Shown: positions 27,147-38,153, counted from the first letter of the stretch. The stretch: 64,000 nt of DNA from Sphingomonas sp. CCH21-G11 (GCF_001555965.1 NZ_LSHX01000019.1:1-64000); one strand, 5' to 3'. Program-made: numbers and translations. Notes: generated by a model from the letters alone, not told the origin.

Positions 27147-28883
27147 CTATTTGGCGCGGTGGAACAGCCAGGTGACGCTGGCGCCGCCCGGCGGCGACTG
27201 GCCCGACAGCACGATCTGGCGCGTCGCATGCGGGCGACCCGCTCCGTCGACCCACAGGCTGTCGTCGATCGCCAGCGTCGCCTCGCGACAGCGGAACTGC
27301 CACACCGCCCCGCCGGGCAGGCGCAGGAACGCGGCCTGGTTGTCGGTCGTCGGCGACACCTCGATCCCCGGCGCCAGGTGAAAGCGGATCGCGAAGGGGA
27401 TGTCGCCACGCTGGCGCTTCTTGCCCGCCGGGATCAGCAAATCCTCGCCGCGCAGGTCGCGCCCGTCGGCGGACAGCAGCAGCTGGCGGCGATGGATCAG
27501 GCCGTAACGCCGGACATAGCCGTCATGGCTGGCGTCGAGCCGGGCGGTACCGCCCCCGTCCTGACGGCTCAGCTCGACCGAAGCGACCCCGCGCCCCAGC
27601 GTGCCGTCGCCGTGGATCGCGGTCGAATTACTGTCGTCGACGATCAGCGTCGAATGCGCCGCCGTGGTGCGCAGCCCTTCGGTCAGGCTGGCGGGCACCG
27701 ACGCATGGACCGACCGCGCGCCCCCGCAATTGACCACCAGCCGGCGCGTGCCGTCGGAAAGCTCGAACGCCAGCGTCGACGCGCATCCGCCCTCGACCAG
27801 CCGCGCGACGGGCGGCGGGGCGGCGTCGATCACCAGCACCGTCTGACCGGCGGCGAGGCGATGATAGCCCCAGTCGCGCGCCTGGCGCAGCGGCCGGGTG
27901 CGCACGCCGGTCGCCTCGACAATTGCGGCGACCTGATCGGCCGCCACCGGGTTGCCGCCCTGCCAGCTCGACAGCGCACCGTCGCCCAGCGTGAGCCCCT
28001 GCAACGCGCCGACCATCCGCGCCAGCGTCGCGTCGATCAGTTCGGGCGGATCGATCCGCCGCGCGGCATAGGTCGCGCGCAGCATGGTCAGCACCATGAT
28101 CGCGTCGATCAGCCCCAGCGGCGACCGGCCCGTCACCCCGCCGTCGCTGCCGACCGATGCGGCGATCGCGCGCGCCAGTCCCGCTTCGTCGAGCGCGCGG
28201 CGGGCATCGCCGCCCGGAATCATCAGCCCCGCCGCGACGATCCCCGCGCAAGCCGCGATCCGGCGCGGGCCGGCAGGCGCGCGATCGGCGGTGCGGTCCA
28301 GGTGCCGGGCGCCGCGCGCCAGTCCGTTCAGCACGCGCGAACGATAGACGAGGTCGGTCGACGACAGGATCAGCGGCGCGTGCGCCACCCAGAACAGGAT
28401 GCGCTTCCCCCACAGGTCCGCGCGCCACGCCGGATCGGCGACGATCTCACCATGCGCGTCGAGCCATTTGCGCATCAGCCCCTCGGCGATCGGCGCGCCG
28501 ACCGCGCGCGTCGTCACCGTCGACAGGTCGCGCAGCCACATGAAGCTGTGCAGGTAATCGGCAAATGCAGGCGAATAGGCCGGCTTCGCCAGGTCGATCG
28601 CGGGCAGGTTGACGACTTCACCGCGAAAGCTGAGCATCCCGTCGAGCAGCGCCTGGCCGCGGCGCGGATCGCCCAGAAACGGATCGTCGGCGACCGCCAG
28701 CAGCTTGAGCGGAAAACGCCCGCGTAGCCGCAGCGTGTGGAGCGGGGTGCGCCACGCGATCCAGCGGAACCGCTCGGCCAGCCGGTCGGCAAGCGACAGG
28801 CCATGATCGCCCCCCACCCGGACCAGCCGCTTGCCCTCCTCGATCCCGTCGGCGGCGGGACCGGCGGGAGCGGGATCGTTCAC
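27147..28883 (-). CDS. Heparinase II/III-family protein
   Basis: A 578-residue protein with an alpha-helical N-terminal half ([32 protein letters not shown]) and a beta-rich C-terminal heparinase II/III domain ([37 protein letters not shown]). Members are polysaccharide lyases or proteins with an inactive lyase fold. In alphaproteobacteria this gene commonly lies beside purH and rpe, as here. The substrate is unknown. It starts at a GTG overlapping the rpe stop by 4 bp. No signal peptide is obvious. Confidence 0.88.
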   Translation of the reverse strand: MNDPAPAGPAADGIEEGKRLVRVGGDHGLSLADRLAERFRWIAWRTPLHTLRLRGRFPLKLLAVADDPFLGDPRRGQALLDGMLSFRGEVVNLPAIDLAKPAYSPAFADYLHSFMWLRDLSTVTTRAVGAPIAEGLMRKWLDAHGEIVADPAWRADLWGKRILFWVAHAPLILSSTDLVYRSRVLNGLARGARHLDRTADRAPAGPRRIAACAGIVAAGLMIPGGDARRALDEAGLARAIAASVGSDGGVTGRSPLGLIDAIMVLTMLRATYAARRIDPPELIDATLARMVGALQGLTLGDGALSSWQGGNPVAADQVAAIVEATGVRTRPLRQARDWGYHRLAAGQTVLVIDAAPPPVARLVEGGCASTLAFELSDGTRRLVVNCGGARSVHASVPASLTEGLRTTAAHSTLIVDDSNSTAIHGDGTLGRGVASVELSRQDGGGTARLDASHDGYVRRYGLIHRRQLLLSADGRDLRGEDLLIPAGKKRQRGDIPFAIRFHLAPGIEVSPTTDNQAAFLRLPGGAVWQFRCREATLAIDDSLWVDGAGRPHATRQIVLSGQSPPGGASVTWLFHRAK

Positions 28884-29542
28884 CCGGCCCTCAGCGCCCG
28901 GATGTTGTCGGCATAGTTGGCGGGGCCACCCGCGAAGCTGGCGGTGCCCGCGACCAGTGCGTCTGCGCCCGCGGCAATCGCGCGCGGCGCGGTCGCCCGG
29001 TCGATGCCGCCATCGACCTCCAGGTCGATCGTGCGCCCGCTCGCGTCGATGCGCGCGCGCAACGCCGCGATCTTGGCGAGCTGGCTCTCGATGAACTTCT
29101 GCCCGCCGAAACCCGGATTGACGCTCATCACCAGGATGAGGTCGATCAGGTCGATCACCTCATCGACCACGCCGACCGGCGTCGCGGGGTTGAGCACCAC
29201 GCCGGCGCGCTTGCCGAGCGACCGGATCGTCTGGAGCGTACGGTGCAGGTGCGGCCCCGATTCGGGATGGACCGAGATGCAGTCCGCGCCGGCTTCGGCA
29301 AAAGCCTCCAGATAGGGATCGACCGGCGCGATCATCAGGTGGACGTCGAACGGCTTGGCCGAATGCGGACGCAGCGCGCGCACGACCGCCGGGCCGATGG
29401 TCAGGTTGGGGACGAAATGCCCGTCCATCACGTCGATATGGATCCAGTCCGCCCCTGCCGCGTCGATCGCGCGAACCTCCTCACCCAGTCGCGCGAAATC
29501 GGCGGACAGGATCGATGGCGCGATGCGGACGGGTTGCTGCAT
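28880..29542 (-). CDS. rpe: Ribulose-phosphate 3-epimerase
   Basis: Interconverts ribulose-5-phosphate and xylulose-5-phosphate in the pentose phosphate pathway. A 220-residue TIM barrel with the full signature: [66 protein letters not shown] and [12 protein letters not shown]. It forms an overlapping unit with the downstream heparinase-like gene. Confidence 0.97.
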   Translation of the reverse strand: MQQPVRIAPSILSADFARLGEEVRAIDAAGADWIHIDVMDGHFVPNLTIGPAVVRALRPHSAKPFDVHLMIAPVDPYLEAFAEAGADCISVHPESGPHLHRTLQTIRSLGKRAGVVLNPATPVGVVDEVIDLIDLILVMSVNPGFGGQKFIESQLAKIAALRARIDASGRTIDLEVDGGIDRATAPRAIAAGADALVAGTASFAGGPANYADNIRALRAG

Positions 29543-29584
29543 GTTGCGTCTCTAGCATCCCGGCACCGCCCGGCAAGCGATGCG

Positions 29585-30868
29585 TCACGCGTTTCGCATC
29601 AGCCGCACGATGAAGAACCCGTCGACGCCACCTTCTTCCGCCAGCATCCCCGGCAGCACCCGCACCCAGCCCCGTGGCGCGGGGGTAACACCGTCCGGAA
29701 GCTCATCGACGCGGACCGGATCGACCGCGAATTCGGGATGGTCGGCCAGGAAGCGTTCGACCTGCGCCTCGCCCTCGGCCGGTTCCAGCGAACAGGTCGC
29801 ATAAACCAGCCGGCCGCCGGGCGCGAGCCACTGCGCGGCGCGCGCAAGCAACTGCTGCTGAAGCGCGGCGGTCTCCGCGATCAGCGAAGGCCGGGCGCGG
29901 TGCAGCACATCCGGGTGGCGGCGAAAGATGCCGGTCGCGCTGCACGGCGCGTCGAGCAGGATCGCGGCCACCGGCGTGGGCGGTGCCCAATCGAGCAGGT
30001 CGGCGGTGACCACCGATGCGCGCAACAAGGTGCGCTCCAGATTCTCGCGCAGTCGTCCCAGACGACTTTCGGAAATGTCGACAGCGGTCACATCCCAGCC
30101 GGCGGCCGCCAGTTGCAGCGTCTTGCCCCCCGGAGCCGCACACAGATCGAGCGCCGGGCCGGAGCCGCGCCCGAGCAGCCGCGCGGGCAACGATGCCGCC
30201 AGGTCCTGCACCCACCAGTCGCCCTCGGCAAAGCCCTCCATGTCGGGAATGTTGCCGCGCTCGGCGAGCCGCAGGTGACCGGGCATCAGGCTGACGCCGG
30301 GGTGCGCCGCCTGAATGCGTGGCAATGCGTCGGCGACCGCCAGTGAGAGATCGACCGGTGGCGGCGCAGCGATCGCGCGCGATGCCGCAGCGACCATCTC
30401 GTCCCCCCACGCCGCTTGCCAGCGCAGGGCGGTGGCGGGCGGCAGGCTCGGCGCGTCCGGCAACGTGGCCGCGCCCCGGTTGAGCGTGCCGAACACGCCA
30501 TGCACCAGCTTGCGCGGGCCGCCATCGACCAACGGCAGTACGGTCGAAATCGCCGCGTGCGGCGGCGTGCCGAGCCGCAGCCACTGGGCGAGCGCGATGC
30601 GCAGCGCAAAGCGCGCCTTGGCATCATCGGGCATCGGGCGCGGCGTCGCGCTGTCGATCAGCGCGTCGAGATCCGGCAGGTAGCGCAGCACTTCGGCCGC
30701 GATCGCATGGGCGAGCGCGCGATCTTCGCGCTTCTTGAGCGGGCGCGCCGCCTGATCGAGCGCCGCCTCCAGCGCCTGGCCGCGTCGCAGCACCGCGTCG
30801 AGCAGCCGCAATGCCGCCCGGCGAGCAGGAACACCGGGCGGATCGCTGGTCAGGACGGGTCTGGGCAT
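29585..30868 (-). CDS. rsmB: RsmB-type 16S rRNA m5C methyltransferase
   Basis: Probably methylates C967 of 16S rRNA. A 427-residue protein with an N-terminal NusB-like helical domain (ARRAALRLLDAVLRRGQALE) and a SAM-dependent methyltransferase domain: LDLCAAPGGKTLQLAAAGWD, then the two catalytic cysteines in ILLDAPCSATGIFRRHPDV and LVYATCSLEPAEGEAQVE. The family is RsmB/NOP; RsmB is favoured over RsmF because of the NusB-like part. Confidence 0.93.
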   Translation of the reverse strand: MPRPVLTSDPPGVPARRAALRLLDAVLRRGQALEAALDQAARPLKKREDRALAHAIAAEVLRYLPDLDALIDSATPRPMPDDAKARFALRIALAQWLRLGTPPHAAISTVLPLVDGGPRKLVHGVFGTLNRGAATLPDAPSLPPATALRWQAAWGDEMVAAASRAIAAPPPVDLSLAVADALPRIQAAHPGVSLMPGHLRLAERGNIPDMEGFAEGDWWVQDLAASLPARLLGRGSGPALDLCAAPGGKTLQLAAAGWDVTAVDISESRLGRLRENLERTLLRASVVTADLLDWAPPTPVAAILLDAPCSATGIFRRHPDVLHRARPSLIAETAALQQQLLARAAQWLAPGGRLVYATCSLEPAEGEAQVERFLADHPEFAVDPVRVDELPDGVTPAPRGWVRVLPGMLAEEGGVDGFFIVRLMRNA

Positions 30869-30897
30869 TGCGGGGGGAAGACCTCTTTCATTGCAGC

Positions 30898-30960
30898 CCG
30901 TTCGCTTCGAGCGAAGTCGAGAAGCGCGCCACGTGTCTCGACTTCGCTCGACACGAACGG
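30898..30960. repeat. Inverted repeat (family C) between rsmB and htpX
   Basis: Outer arms CCGTTCG and CGAACGG with inner TCGAGCGAAGTCGAGA / TCTCGACTTCGCTCGA arms form a long hairpin. A degenerate relative is at about 57556-57616. It may serve as a weak bidirectional terminator. Confidence 0.8.
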
Positions 30961-31022
30961 AGAGAAGACTGACCCGCTGCCTAGCCGAGCATGGCGATCA
31001 CGTCCACGCGGCCGCCCAGGCG

Positions 31023-31970
31023 TCACCCCCGCCGGTGCGGATCGAGCGCGCTGGAGCGGCGGCGAGTGCGCGGGACGCTGGTCGCGGCCGCAGGACGGGC
31101 CGAACGGCCGCCGCCGCCGGTCATCGCCGCCATGTCACCCATCTCAGCAGCGATCTGTTCCAGCGCGGCGATGCGGTTGCCGGTGTCGGGGTGCGTCGAG
31201 AACAGGCTGTCGCCGCCACGCGCGAGGCCGGGGACGATGTAAAGCTGCGACGTCGCCGGAATCCGCTCTGCCACCGGATTGGGGATGCGTGCCGCGCCCT
31301 GCGAGATCTTCGCCAGGGCCGAGGCGAGCGCGCGCGGGTTGCCGCTGATCTCCGCACCTGCCCGGTCTGCGCTATATTCGCGCGTCCGGCTGATCGCCAT
31401 CTGGACGATCATCGCCGCGAACGGCGCGACGAGCACCGCCAGCAGCCCGGCCAGCCCCGCGCTGCGCCCATCGCCCGAGCGAAAGAACAGCCCGAAATTG
31501 GCCAGCATCGAAATCGCACCCGCGATCGTCGCGACCATCGTCATGATCAGGGTATCGCGGTTCTTCACATGGCCCAGTTCGTGCGCCATCACGCCGGCGA
31601 TTTCATCGCGGCTCAGCATGTTGAGCAGACCCGTCGTCGCGGCGACCGCGGCATGCTCCGGGTCGCGCCCGGTCGCAAACGCATTGGGCTGCGCCTGGTC
31701 GACGATATAGACGCGCGGCATCGGCAGTCCGGCGCGCGTCGCGAGTTCGCGGACCAGCCCGACGAACTCGGGTGCGCTGCGTTCATCGACTTCGCGCGCG
31801 CCGTGCATCTTGAGGACGATCTTGTCGGCGTTCCAATAGGTGAAGAGGTTCATCCCCACCGCGATCACGAGCGCGAGGATCATGCCGCCGCGCCCGCCGA
31901 GCGTCAGCCCCAGCGCCATGAACAGCGCGGTCAGCGCCGCCAGCAGCATCGTCGTCTTCAAACCGTTCAC
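31023..31970 (-). CDS. htpX: Zinc metalloprotease HtpX
   Basis: Membrane-bound M48 protease that degrades misfolded membrane proteins. 315 residues, with transmembrane segments at ~6-24 and ~29-45 and two more at ~145-190, zinc motif HELGH at 130-134 ([14 protein letters not shown]), and [13 protein letters not shown] with the third zinc ligand. The C-terminal tail after ~280 ([20 protein letters not shown]) is low-complexity. The family start [20 protein letters not shown] corresponds to a GTG at 31970. Confidence 0.95.
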   Translation of the reverse strand: MNGLKTTMLLAALTALFMALGLTLGGRGGMILALVIAVGMNLFTYWNADKIVLKMHGAREVDERSAPEFVGLVRELATRAGLPMPRVYIVDQAQPNAFATGRDPEHAAVAATTGLLNMLSRDEIAGVMAHELGHVKNRDTLIMTMVATIAGAISMLANFGLFFRSGDGRSAGLAGLLAVLVAPFAAMIVQMAISRTREYSADRAGAEISGNPRALASALAKISQGAARIPNPVAERIPATSQLYIVPGLARGGDSLFSTHPDTGNRIAALEQIAAEMGDMAAMTGGGGRSARPAAATSVPRTRRRSSALDPHRRG

Positions 31971-32039
31971 TTGAACCTACTCCTTCGCCGACCAATGTGG
32001 GGAAGGACCGATTTTTCTTCAATCATGGAGCCCCCGGGG

Positions 32040-32225
32040 ATGACCGCATCGACCCGCAACCGTCCCGGCCAGCGCCCGGCGCATGTGAAGCCGCCGGCCT
32101 ATCTGTCGAAGAGCCCGCCGGTGCCCCAGCCCGAGCCGATGGTGCGCCCCGACAGCGATCCACTGGAAAAGGATCCGGTGCGCTATGGCGACTGGGAGCT
32201 GAAGGGCATCGCGATCGATTTTTGA
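32040..32225 (+). CDS. DUF1674 (SDHAF4-like) small protein
   Basis: A 61-residue protein. The C-terminal DPVRYGDWELKGIAIDF matches the DUF1674/SDHAF4 signature (RYGDWE-KGR--DF). Mitochondrial SDHAF4 binds flavinylated SdhA and promotes succinate dehydrogenase assembly; a similar role is inferred here. The N-terminal half is Pro-rich (PAYLSKSPPVPQPEPMV). It lies alone, divergent from htpX, and is followed by a family A repeat. Confidence 0.85.
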   Translation: MTASTRNRPGQRPAHVKPPAYLSKSPPVPQPEPMVRPDSDPLEKDPVRYGDWELKGIAIDF

Positions 32226-32269
32226 CAACGGATACTGACGGTCGACGTTCAGAGCCGATCGCCAAAAAC

Positions 32270-32351
32270 CGTCACCCCGGGCTTGACCGGGGTCTCGCTG
32301 TTCTTCGCGCCGGATCAGGTGGCGGGACCCCGGGTCAAGCCCGAGGTGACG
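32270..32351. repeat. Palindromic repeat (family A) between DUF1674 gene and gpsA
   Basis: Arms CGTCACCCCGGGCTTGACCG and ACCCCGGGTCAAGCCCGAGG around a short spacer. The two flanking genes converge on it, so it may also act as a terminator. Confidence 0.85.
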
Positions 32352-32369
32352 AGATAAGTACAGCTCGGG

Positions 32370-33341
32370 CTATTCGGCCTTGAGCGGTCGGTTAAGGAGT
32401 GCCTCGATCACCTCGCCGACGGGCTCGCCGGCGATCAGCGCGCAGACCGCGTCGGTCACCGGCATCTCGACGCCGGCGGCGTGCGCCGCTGCCTGAAGTA
32501 CCGGCGCGGTATGCGCGCCTTCGGCCACCGTGTGGCGGTCGGCGAGCAGCTCGGCGGCTGCCCGGCCCCGACCCAGCCCGACGCCGAAGCTGAAATTGCG
32601 GCTGTTGGTCGATGAACAGGTCAGCACCAGGTCGCCCAGCCCAGACAGCCCGGCCAGCGTTTCAGCTCGGCCACCGCGCGCCAGGCCGAAGCGAGTCATC
32701 TCGGCAAAGCCGCGCGCGATCAGTGCCGCGCGCGCATTCAGCCCCAGCCCCGCGCCCTCGACCACGCCGCACGCGATCGCGATGACATTCTTGACCGCGC
32801 CGCCGATCTCCGCGCCGATCACGTCGCTGGAGGCATAGAGGCGAAAGGCGGGACCCGCGAGCCGGTCGATCAACCGATCGCGCAGGCCGTCGTCCTCACA
32901 CGCCAGCGTCACCGCGGTCGGCTTGCCCGCCGCGACCTCGTGGGCGAAGGTCGGGCCGGACAGCACCGCGATCGGCGCGTCAGGGTGCACCTGCTGCGCT
33001 ACTTCGCCGACCAGGAGCTGGCTGCCGGCCTCGATCCCCTTGGCGCACAGCACCAGCGGCGTGCGCTCGACCGCCAGCGCCGCAACGGTCGCGCGGACAT
33101 GCTGGGCCGGCGTCACCACCAGCAGTGCGTCCATGCCGGACAGATCATCCAGCGAACCCGTCGCGACGACGGCGGGTGACAGCGTAACGCCGGGCAGGAA
33201 CATCGTATTTTCATGCGCGGCGTTGATCGAAGTCACCACTTCGGCCTCGCGCGCCCACAGCATCACCGGCTGGTCGCCGCGCGCCGCCACCTGCGCCAGC
33301 GCGGTGCCCCAGGCACCGCCGCCGATCACCCCGATCCTCAC
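32370..33341 (-). CDS. gpsA: NAD(P)-dependent glycerol-3-phosphate dehydrogenase
   Basis: Makes sn-glycerol-3-phosphate for phospholipids. A 323-residue enzyme with the N-terminal Rossmann loop [62 protein letters not shown] and the catalytic-lysine region [21 protein letters not shown]. It begins at GTG 33341, overlapping the tsaD stop by 4 bp. Pairing with tsaD is common in alphaproteobacteria. Confidence 0.96.
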   Translation of the reverse strand: MRIGVIGGGAWGTALAQVAARGDQPVMLWAREAEVVTSINAAHENTMFLPGVTLSPAVVATGSLDDLSGMDALLVVTPAQHVRATVAALAVERTPLVLCAKGIEAGSQLLVGEVAQQVHPDAPIAVLSGPTFAHEVAAGKPTAVTLACEDDGLRDRLIDRLAGPAFRLYASSDVIGAEIGGAVKNVIAIACGVVEGAGLGLNARAALIARGFAEMTRFGLARGGRAETLAGLSGLGDLVLTCSSTNSRNFSFGVGLGRGRAAAELLADRHTVAEGAHTAPVLQAAAHAAGVEMPVTDAVCALIAGEPVGEVIEALLNRPLKAE

Positions 33342-34372
33342 GCCTTGACCCCGGCACCGCGCGCATGCTCCGCATCGGGGTCGAGCGGCCAGCGGGCACG
33401 CGCGGGCGTGTCGAGCGGATCGGTCAGCCCGGCGGCGAATCGCTCCGCCCCGGCCCAGGCAATCATCGCGGCATTGTCGGTGCACAGCCATTGCGGCGGG
33501 GCGACGAAGCGCAGACCGTTGGCCTCCGCCAGTTCGGCCAGCGCGTTGCGCACCGACTGGTTGGCGGCCACCCCGCCGGCGACGACGAACGCGGTCGCCC
33601 CCTCGGCGCGTGCGATGGCACGGCGGCTGCGGTCGATGAGGCAATCAATCACGGCTTGCTGGAACGAGGCGGCGATGTCGGCGGGGCGCCAGCGATTTTC
33701 GTCGCGCGCGCGCATCACCGCGCTCTTCAGCCCGGCGAAGGAGAAATGCGGCTCGGGCGATCCGACCAGCGGGCGCGGCAACGGCACCATGTCGGAATCG
33801 CCCGATTTTGCCGCGCGTTCGACCGCCGGCCCGCCGGGAAAGCCGAGCCCCAGCAGCTTCGCGGTCTTGTCGAACGCCTCGCCCGCCGCATCGTCGATCG
33901 TGGTGGCCAGCCGCGCATAGTTGCCCACGCCGCGCACGAACAGCAGCTGGCAGTGACCACCGGATACCAGCAGCAGCAAATAGGGAAAGGCAAGCGCCGG
34001 GTCGGCCAGCCGCGGCGACAGCGCGTGCCCCTCCAGATGGTTGACCGCGATTAGCGGCTTGCCCGACGCCAGCGCCAGCGCCTTGGCGGTGACCAGCCCG
34101 ACCATGACCCCGCCGATCAGCCCCGGCCCGGCGGTCGCCGCGATCGCGTCAACCTCGCTCAAATCGACCTCCGCCTCGGCCAGCGCGGCCTCGACGAGTG
34201 GCGCCAACATCTCGACATGCGCGCGCGCGGCGATCTCGGGCACCACGCCGCCGAACGGCCGGTGCGCGGCTTCCTGCCCCGCCAGCTTGTGCGCCAGGAT
34301 GTCGCGGGTGGAAGTGACCAGCGCGGCTGCGGTTTCGTCACAACTCGATTCAAGACCGAGGATCAGGGCCAT
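33338..34372 (-). CDS. tsaD: TsaD, tRNA threonylcarbamoyladenosine transferase
   Basis: Transfers the threonylcarbamoyl group to A37 of ANN-decoding tRNAs, with TsaB and TsaE. 344 residues, with the ASKHA start [17 protein letters not shown], the metal-binding [11 protein letters not shown] (H-x-x-x-H), [13 protein letters not shown], and [11 protein letters not shown]. Divergent from hemC with a short gap; downstream gpsA overlaps by 4 bp. Confidence 0.97.
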   Translation of the reverse strand: MALILGLESSCDETAAALVTSTRDILAHKLAGQEAAHRPFGGVVPEIAARAHVEMLAPLVEAALAEAEVDLSEVDAIAATAGPGLIGGVMVGLVTAKALALASGKPLIAVNHLEGHALSPRLADPALAFPYLLLLVSGGHCQLLFVRGVGNYARLATTIDDAAGEAFDKTAKLLGLGFPGGPAVERAAKSGDSDMVPLPRPLVGSPEPHFSFAGLKSAVMRARDENRWRPADIAASFQQAVIDCLIDRSRRAIARAEGATAFVVAGGVAANQSVRNALAELAEANGLRFVAPPQWLCTDNAAMIAWAGAERFAAGLTDPLDTPARARWPLDPDAEHARGAGVKA

Positions 34373-34414
34373 GGCCTTGTCCTCTAGCCCATGCCCGCGC
34401 TAGCACAAGCCACC

Positions 34415-35335
34415 ATGCCAAATCCGATCCGCCTCGGCACCCGGGGCTCGCCGCTCGCACTCACCCAGGCCCATATGACGCGCGCGGCGCTGATCGCCGC
34501 GCATGGCCTCGACGAAAACGATGTCGAAATCGTCGTGATCAAGACCACCGGCGACCAGGTACAGGATCGCGCGCTTGCCGAAATCGGCGGCAAGGCGCTG
34601 TGGACCAAGGAGCTGGACCGCGCGCTGATGGATGGCGAGATCGACGCCTCGGTCCATTCGATGAAGGATGTCGAGACGATCCGCCCGACCGAGATCGCGA
34701 TCGCGGCGATGCTGCCCCGCGCCGATGTCCGCGACCGCATCCTCGGTGCGCCGTCGGTGGCCGAGCTGAAGCCGGACCCCGTCATCGGCACCAGCTCGCC
34801 GCGCCGCGCGGCGCAGGTCCGCCGGCTCCGCCCCGATGCGCGCATCGTCCTGTTCCGCGGCAATGTCGCCACCCGCATCGCCAAGCTGGACGCGGGCGAG
34901 GCGGACGCCACGCTGCTCGCCGCCGCCGGGCTCGAACGGCTGGGCCATGCCGATATCGGCCATGCGATCCCGATCGACGTGATGCTGCCGGCCCCGTCGC
35001 AGGGCGCGGTCGGTATCGAGTGCCGCGCGGACGATGCGCGGATGCGCGCGATGATCGGAGCGATCAGCCACGCGGACACCTATGCGTGCGTCATGGCCGA
35101 ACGCGGGCTGCTCGCGGCATTGGGGGCGGACTGTCACTCGCCGGTCGCAGCACTCGCGCGGATCGCGGACGGCCGGATGCGGCTGCGCGCCGAATTATTC
35201 GCGGAGGACGGCAGCGACCACGTCGCAGGTGAGGCGGAAGCCGCCAGCGATGACGCCATGATGCCGCGCGCCCTCGCCGCCGAGCTGCTGGCGTGCGCGC
35301 CGGCATCGATCACCCGGCTGTTCAGCGGCGGATGA
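34415..35335 (+). CDS. hemC: Hydroxymethylbilane synthase (porphobilinogen deaminase)
   Basis: Joins four porphobilinogens into hydroxymethylbilane for heme. 306 residues with IRLGTRGSPLALTQAHM, KALWTKELDRALMDGEID, HSMKDVETIRP, GTSSPRRAAQVRRLRPD, PAPSQGAVGIECR, and the dipyrromethane-cofactor cysteine in GADCHSPVAALA. An ATG at 34391 would add eight residues; the one at 34415 agrees with the family. The stop overlaps hemD. Confidence 0.96.
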   Translation: MPNPIRLGTRGSPLALTQAHMTRAALIAAHGLDENDVEIVVIKTTGDQVQDRALAEIGGKALWTKELDRALMDGEIDASVHSMKDVETIRPTEIAIAAMLPRADVRDRILGAPSVAELKPDPVIGTSSPRRAAQVRRLRPDARIVLFRGNVATRIAKLDAGEADATLLAAAGLERLGHADIGHAIPIDVMLPAPSQGAVGIECRADDARMRAMIGAISHADTYACVMAERGLLAALGADCHSPVAALARIADGRMRLRAELFAEDGSDHVAGEAEAASDDAMMPRALAAELLACAPASITRLFSGG

Positions 35336-35991
35336 GCCGTCCGATCGCGGTGCTGCGGCCCGATCCGGGCAATGGCCGTACCGCGGCGGCGATCGAGGCG
35401 GCGGGCCAGGTGGCGATCCGGCTGCCGCTGTTCGCGATCCGGCCGATCGACTGGCAGCCGCCGGATGCCGCCGATCATGACGCGCTGATCCTGACCAGCA
35501 CCAATGCGGTGCGCCATGCCGGCTCGGGGCTGGCGGGGCGGTCCGCCTATGTCGTCGGGGCGCGGACGGCGGCGGCGGCACGATCCGCCGGGCTGAGCGT
35601 CGCCGCGACCGGTGCGACCGATGCGCAGGACCTCGCGCGCCTCGTTGCCGTTGCAGGGGTTTGTCGCGCGCTGCACCTGGCCGGGCGCGATCATCGGCCG
35701 TTGCCGGGCGAAATCGTCACCGCGACCCGTATCGTCTATGCCAGCGACGCGCTGACGGTGGCTCCCGGCCGGCTGGCCGCGCTGAACGGCGCGGTCGCGC
35801 TCGTCCATTCGGTGCGGGCGGGCGCGCGCCTCGCCGAACTGATGCCGCCGCCGGCCCGTGCCGGAACGGCCATCGCGGCGATCAGCGCGAGCGCGGCCGC
35901 CGCGGCGGGCAGCGGATGGTGCGCGGTCGCGATCGCCGCCCGGCCGGCCGACGCGGACGTGATCGCTGCCGCTCGCGCGCTCGCCGATTGA
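35332..35991 (+). CDS. hemD: Uroporphyrinogen-III synthase
   Basis: Cyclises hydroxymethylbilane to uroporphyrinogen III. This family is poorly conserved; identification rests on position right after hemC (4-bp overlap), 219-residue length, and features such as VLRPDPGNGRTAAAIEAAG, DALILTSTNAVRHAG, YVVGARTAAAARSAGL and HLAGRDHRPLPGE. Two Rossmann-like lobes fit the fold. Confidence 0.88.
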   Translation: MSRPIAVLRPDPGNGRTAAAIEAAGQVAIRLPLFAIRPIDWQPPDAADHDALILTSTNAVRHAGSGLAGRSAYVVGARTAAAARSAGLSVAATGATDAQDLARLVAVAGVCRALHLAGRDHRPLPGEIVTATRIVYASDALTVAPGRLAALNGAVALVHSVRAGARLAELMPPPARAGTAIAAISASAAAAAGSGWCAVAIAARPADADVIAAARALAD

Positions 35992-36023
35992 CCCGCCGGG
36001 CATTGACCGGGATAAGGGCGCGC

Positions 36024-36959
36024 ATGGACCAGACCGAAGTGACGTTCGACGCCGGGGCACCGGCGCAAAGTCCGCGCCGGAGTCGCTGGCCGATGGTCTG
36101 GACGGTCGCGCTGGCCGCCTTCGTGCTCGGGCTGGTCGCAATGGCGCTCGCCTATCGCACCTGGGGCGACGCGTGGGTCATGCCCGATGCCGCGCCCCAG
36201 CCGGTGATCGGCGCGGACCCCGCCGGGCAAGCGCCCGCGACACCGGAAACCCTGGCGACGCTTGATGCGCGCGAATCGGCGCTCTCGGCGCGCATCCGCG
36301 AGCTTGAAGGGCGGCTCGCCGCGATCGACAGCGACTCGCGGCTCGCCTCGACCTTCGCCGGGCGTGCCGAGGGGCTGCTGCTCGCCTTTGCCGCGCGCCG
36401 CGCGCTCGATCGCGGGTTGCCGCTCGGCTATATCGAGGGCGAGCTGCGCCAGCGGTTCGAACCGAGCGAACCGACCGCGATCGCGATCATCATCCGCGCC
36501 TCGCGCGCGCCGGTGACGCTTGAGGAATTGCGGCTCGCGCTCGACACCATCGCGCCGAAACTGTTGACCGCGGGTCCGGAGACCGGCTGGTGGGACGGCC
36601 TGCGCCGCGAACTGTCGTCACTCGTCGTGCTGCGCCAGGAAACGACGCAGAGCCCGCTGCCCGCCGACCGGCTGGTGCGCGCCCGCCGCCTCCTCGATGC
36701 CGGGCAGGTCGAGGGCGCGCTGGCGGAGATCACGCGGATGCCGGGTGCCGCCAGCGCGGAAAGCTGGATTTCCGCAGCAAAGCGCTACATCAATGCGCGG
36801 CGCGCGCTGAACGCGATCGAATCCGCCGCGATCCAGGGTCGCGCCACCGCGACGCCGCTGCCCGTACTCCCGCCCGTCGTGACGCTGCCAAGCGTCGCGC
36901 CATCGCCCGGTGCCAGCCCCGCGCCGGCAGCGGGACAGGGTTCGACCGACACGCAATGA
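36024..36959 (+). CDS. Mitofilin/Mic60-like (COG4223/HemX-like) membrane protein
   Basis: A 311-residue protein with a cytoplasmic N-terminus, one transmembrane helix (~24-44: VWTVALAAFVLGLVAMALAY), a short coiled-coil (ARESALSARIRELEGRLAAI) and a helical C-terminal part (WWDGLRRELSSLVVLR, LPADRLVRARRLLDAGQVE) that looks like the mitofilin signature region, then a Pro/Ala-rich tail. In alphaproteobacteria, Mic60 homologues lie after hemC/hemD as here and shape inner-membrane invaginations. The heme linkage itself is unexplained. Annotation is from architecture and position. Confidence 0.75.
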   Translation: MDQTEVTFDAGAPAQSPRRSRWPMVWTVALAAFVLGLVAMALAYRTWGDAWVMPDAAPQPVIGADPAGQAPATPETLATLDARESALSARIRELEGRLAAIDSDSRLASTFAGRAEGLLLAFAARRALDRGLPLGYIEGELRQRFEPSEPTAIAIIIRASRAPVTLEELRLALDTIAPKLLTAGPETGWWDGLRRELSSLVVLRQETTQSPLPADRLVRARRLLDAGQVEGALAEITRMPGAASAESWISAAKRYINARRALNAIESAAIQGRATATPLPVLPPVVTLPSVAPSPGASPAPAAGQGSTDTQ

Positions 36960-36965
36960 GGACAG

Positions 36966-38153
36966 ATGATGGCTGAGATGGGCCGGTTCGACTGGCAGGA
37001 TCCGTTCGCGCTCGACGCGCAACTGACCGACGAGGAGCGGATGGTCCGCGACGCGGCACGGGCCTATGCGCGCGAACAGTTGCTGCCGCGCGTCACCCGC
37101 GCGTTCCTGGACGAATCGTTCGACCGGGCCATCATGCGCGAAATGGGCGCATTGGGCCTGCTGGGTCCGACGATCAGCCCGGAATATGGCGGCGCGGGGC
37201 TGGGCTATGTCGCCTATGGCCTGGTCGCGCGCGAAGTCGAGGCGATCGACAGCGGCTATCGCAGCGCGATGAGCGTCCAGTCCTCGCTCGTCATGCACCC
37301 GATCAACGCCTATGGCACCGAGGAACAGAAGCGGAAGTATCTGCCCGGTCTCGCATCGGGCGAGCTGGTCGGCTGTTTCGGCCTGACCGAGCCCGATGCC
37401 GGCTCCGATCCCGCCGGGATGCGCACGCGCGCCCAACAAGTGAACGGTGGTTACCGACTGACCGGATCGAAGATGTGGATCACCAATTCGCCGATCGCCG
37501 ACGTTTTCGTCGTCTGGGCGAAGTCCGACGCGCATGGCGGCGGGATCAAGGGCTTCGTGCTCGAAAAGGGTATGAAGGGTCTGTCCGCGCCCAAGATCGA
37601 GGGCAAGTTGAGCCTGCGCGCGTCGATCACCGGCGAAATCGTCATGGACGGCGTCGAAGTGGGCGAGGACGCGCTGCTGCCCAATGTCCAGGGGCTGAAG
37701 GGGCCGTTCGGCTGCCTCAACCGCGCACGCTACGGCATCGCCTGGGGCACGATGGGCGCGGCCGAGTTCTGCATGGAGGCCGCGCGGCAATATACGCTCG
37801 ACCGCCACCAGTTCGGGCGGCCGCTGGCGGCGACGCAGCTCGTGCAGCTGAAGCTCGCCAACATGCAGACTGAAATCGCGCTGGGCCTGCAAGCAGCGTT
37901 GCGCGCGGGGCGGATGTTCGATGAAGGCACGCTCAGCCCCGACGCGATCAGCATCATCAAGCGCAACAATTGCGGCAAGGCGCTCGATATCGCCCGCGTC
38001 GCGCGCGACATGCATGGCGGCAACGGCATTTCCGCGGATTTCCATGTGATGCGCCACGCGATCAACCTTGAAACCGTCAATACCTATGAGGGCACGCACG
38101 ACGTGCATGGGCTGATCCTGGGCCGGGCGATCACCGGCATCGCGGCGTTTTGA
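36966..38153 (+). CDS. gcdH: Glutaryl-CoA dehydrogenase (acyl-CoA dehydrogenase family)
   Basis: Oxidises and decarboxylates glutaryl-CoA to crotonyl-CoA with FAD, in lysine/tryptophan degradation. 395 residues. Family motifs: [64 protein letters not shown], and [19 protein letters not shown] holding the catalytic Glu. Glutaryl-CoA-specific features (S-x-[15 protein letters not shown]) favour GcdH over general acyl-CoA dehydrogenases. A CaiB-type CoA transferase, the expected partner, lies downstream at 38807. Confidence 0.92.
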   Translation: MMAEMGRFDWQDPFALDAQLTDEERMVRDAARAYAREQLLPRVTRAFLDESFDRAIMREMGALGLLGPTISPEYGGAGLGYVAYGLVAREVEAIDSGYRSAMSVQSSLVMHPINAYGTEEQKRKYLPGLASGELVGCFGLTEPDAGSDPAGMRTRAQQVNGGYRLTGSKMWITNSPIADVFVVWAKSDAHGGGIKGFVLEKGMKGLSAPKIEGKLSLRASITGEIVMDGVEVGEDALLPNVQGLKGPFGCLNRARYGIAWGTMGAAEFCMEAARQYTLDRHQFGRPLAATQLVQLKLANMQTEIALGLQAALRAGRMFDEGTLSPDAISIIKRNNCGKALDIARVARDMHGGNGISADFHVMRHAINLETVNTYEGTHDVHGLILGRAITGIAAF

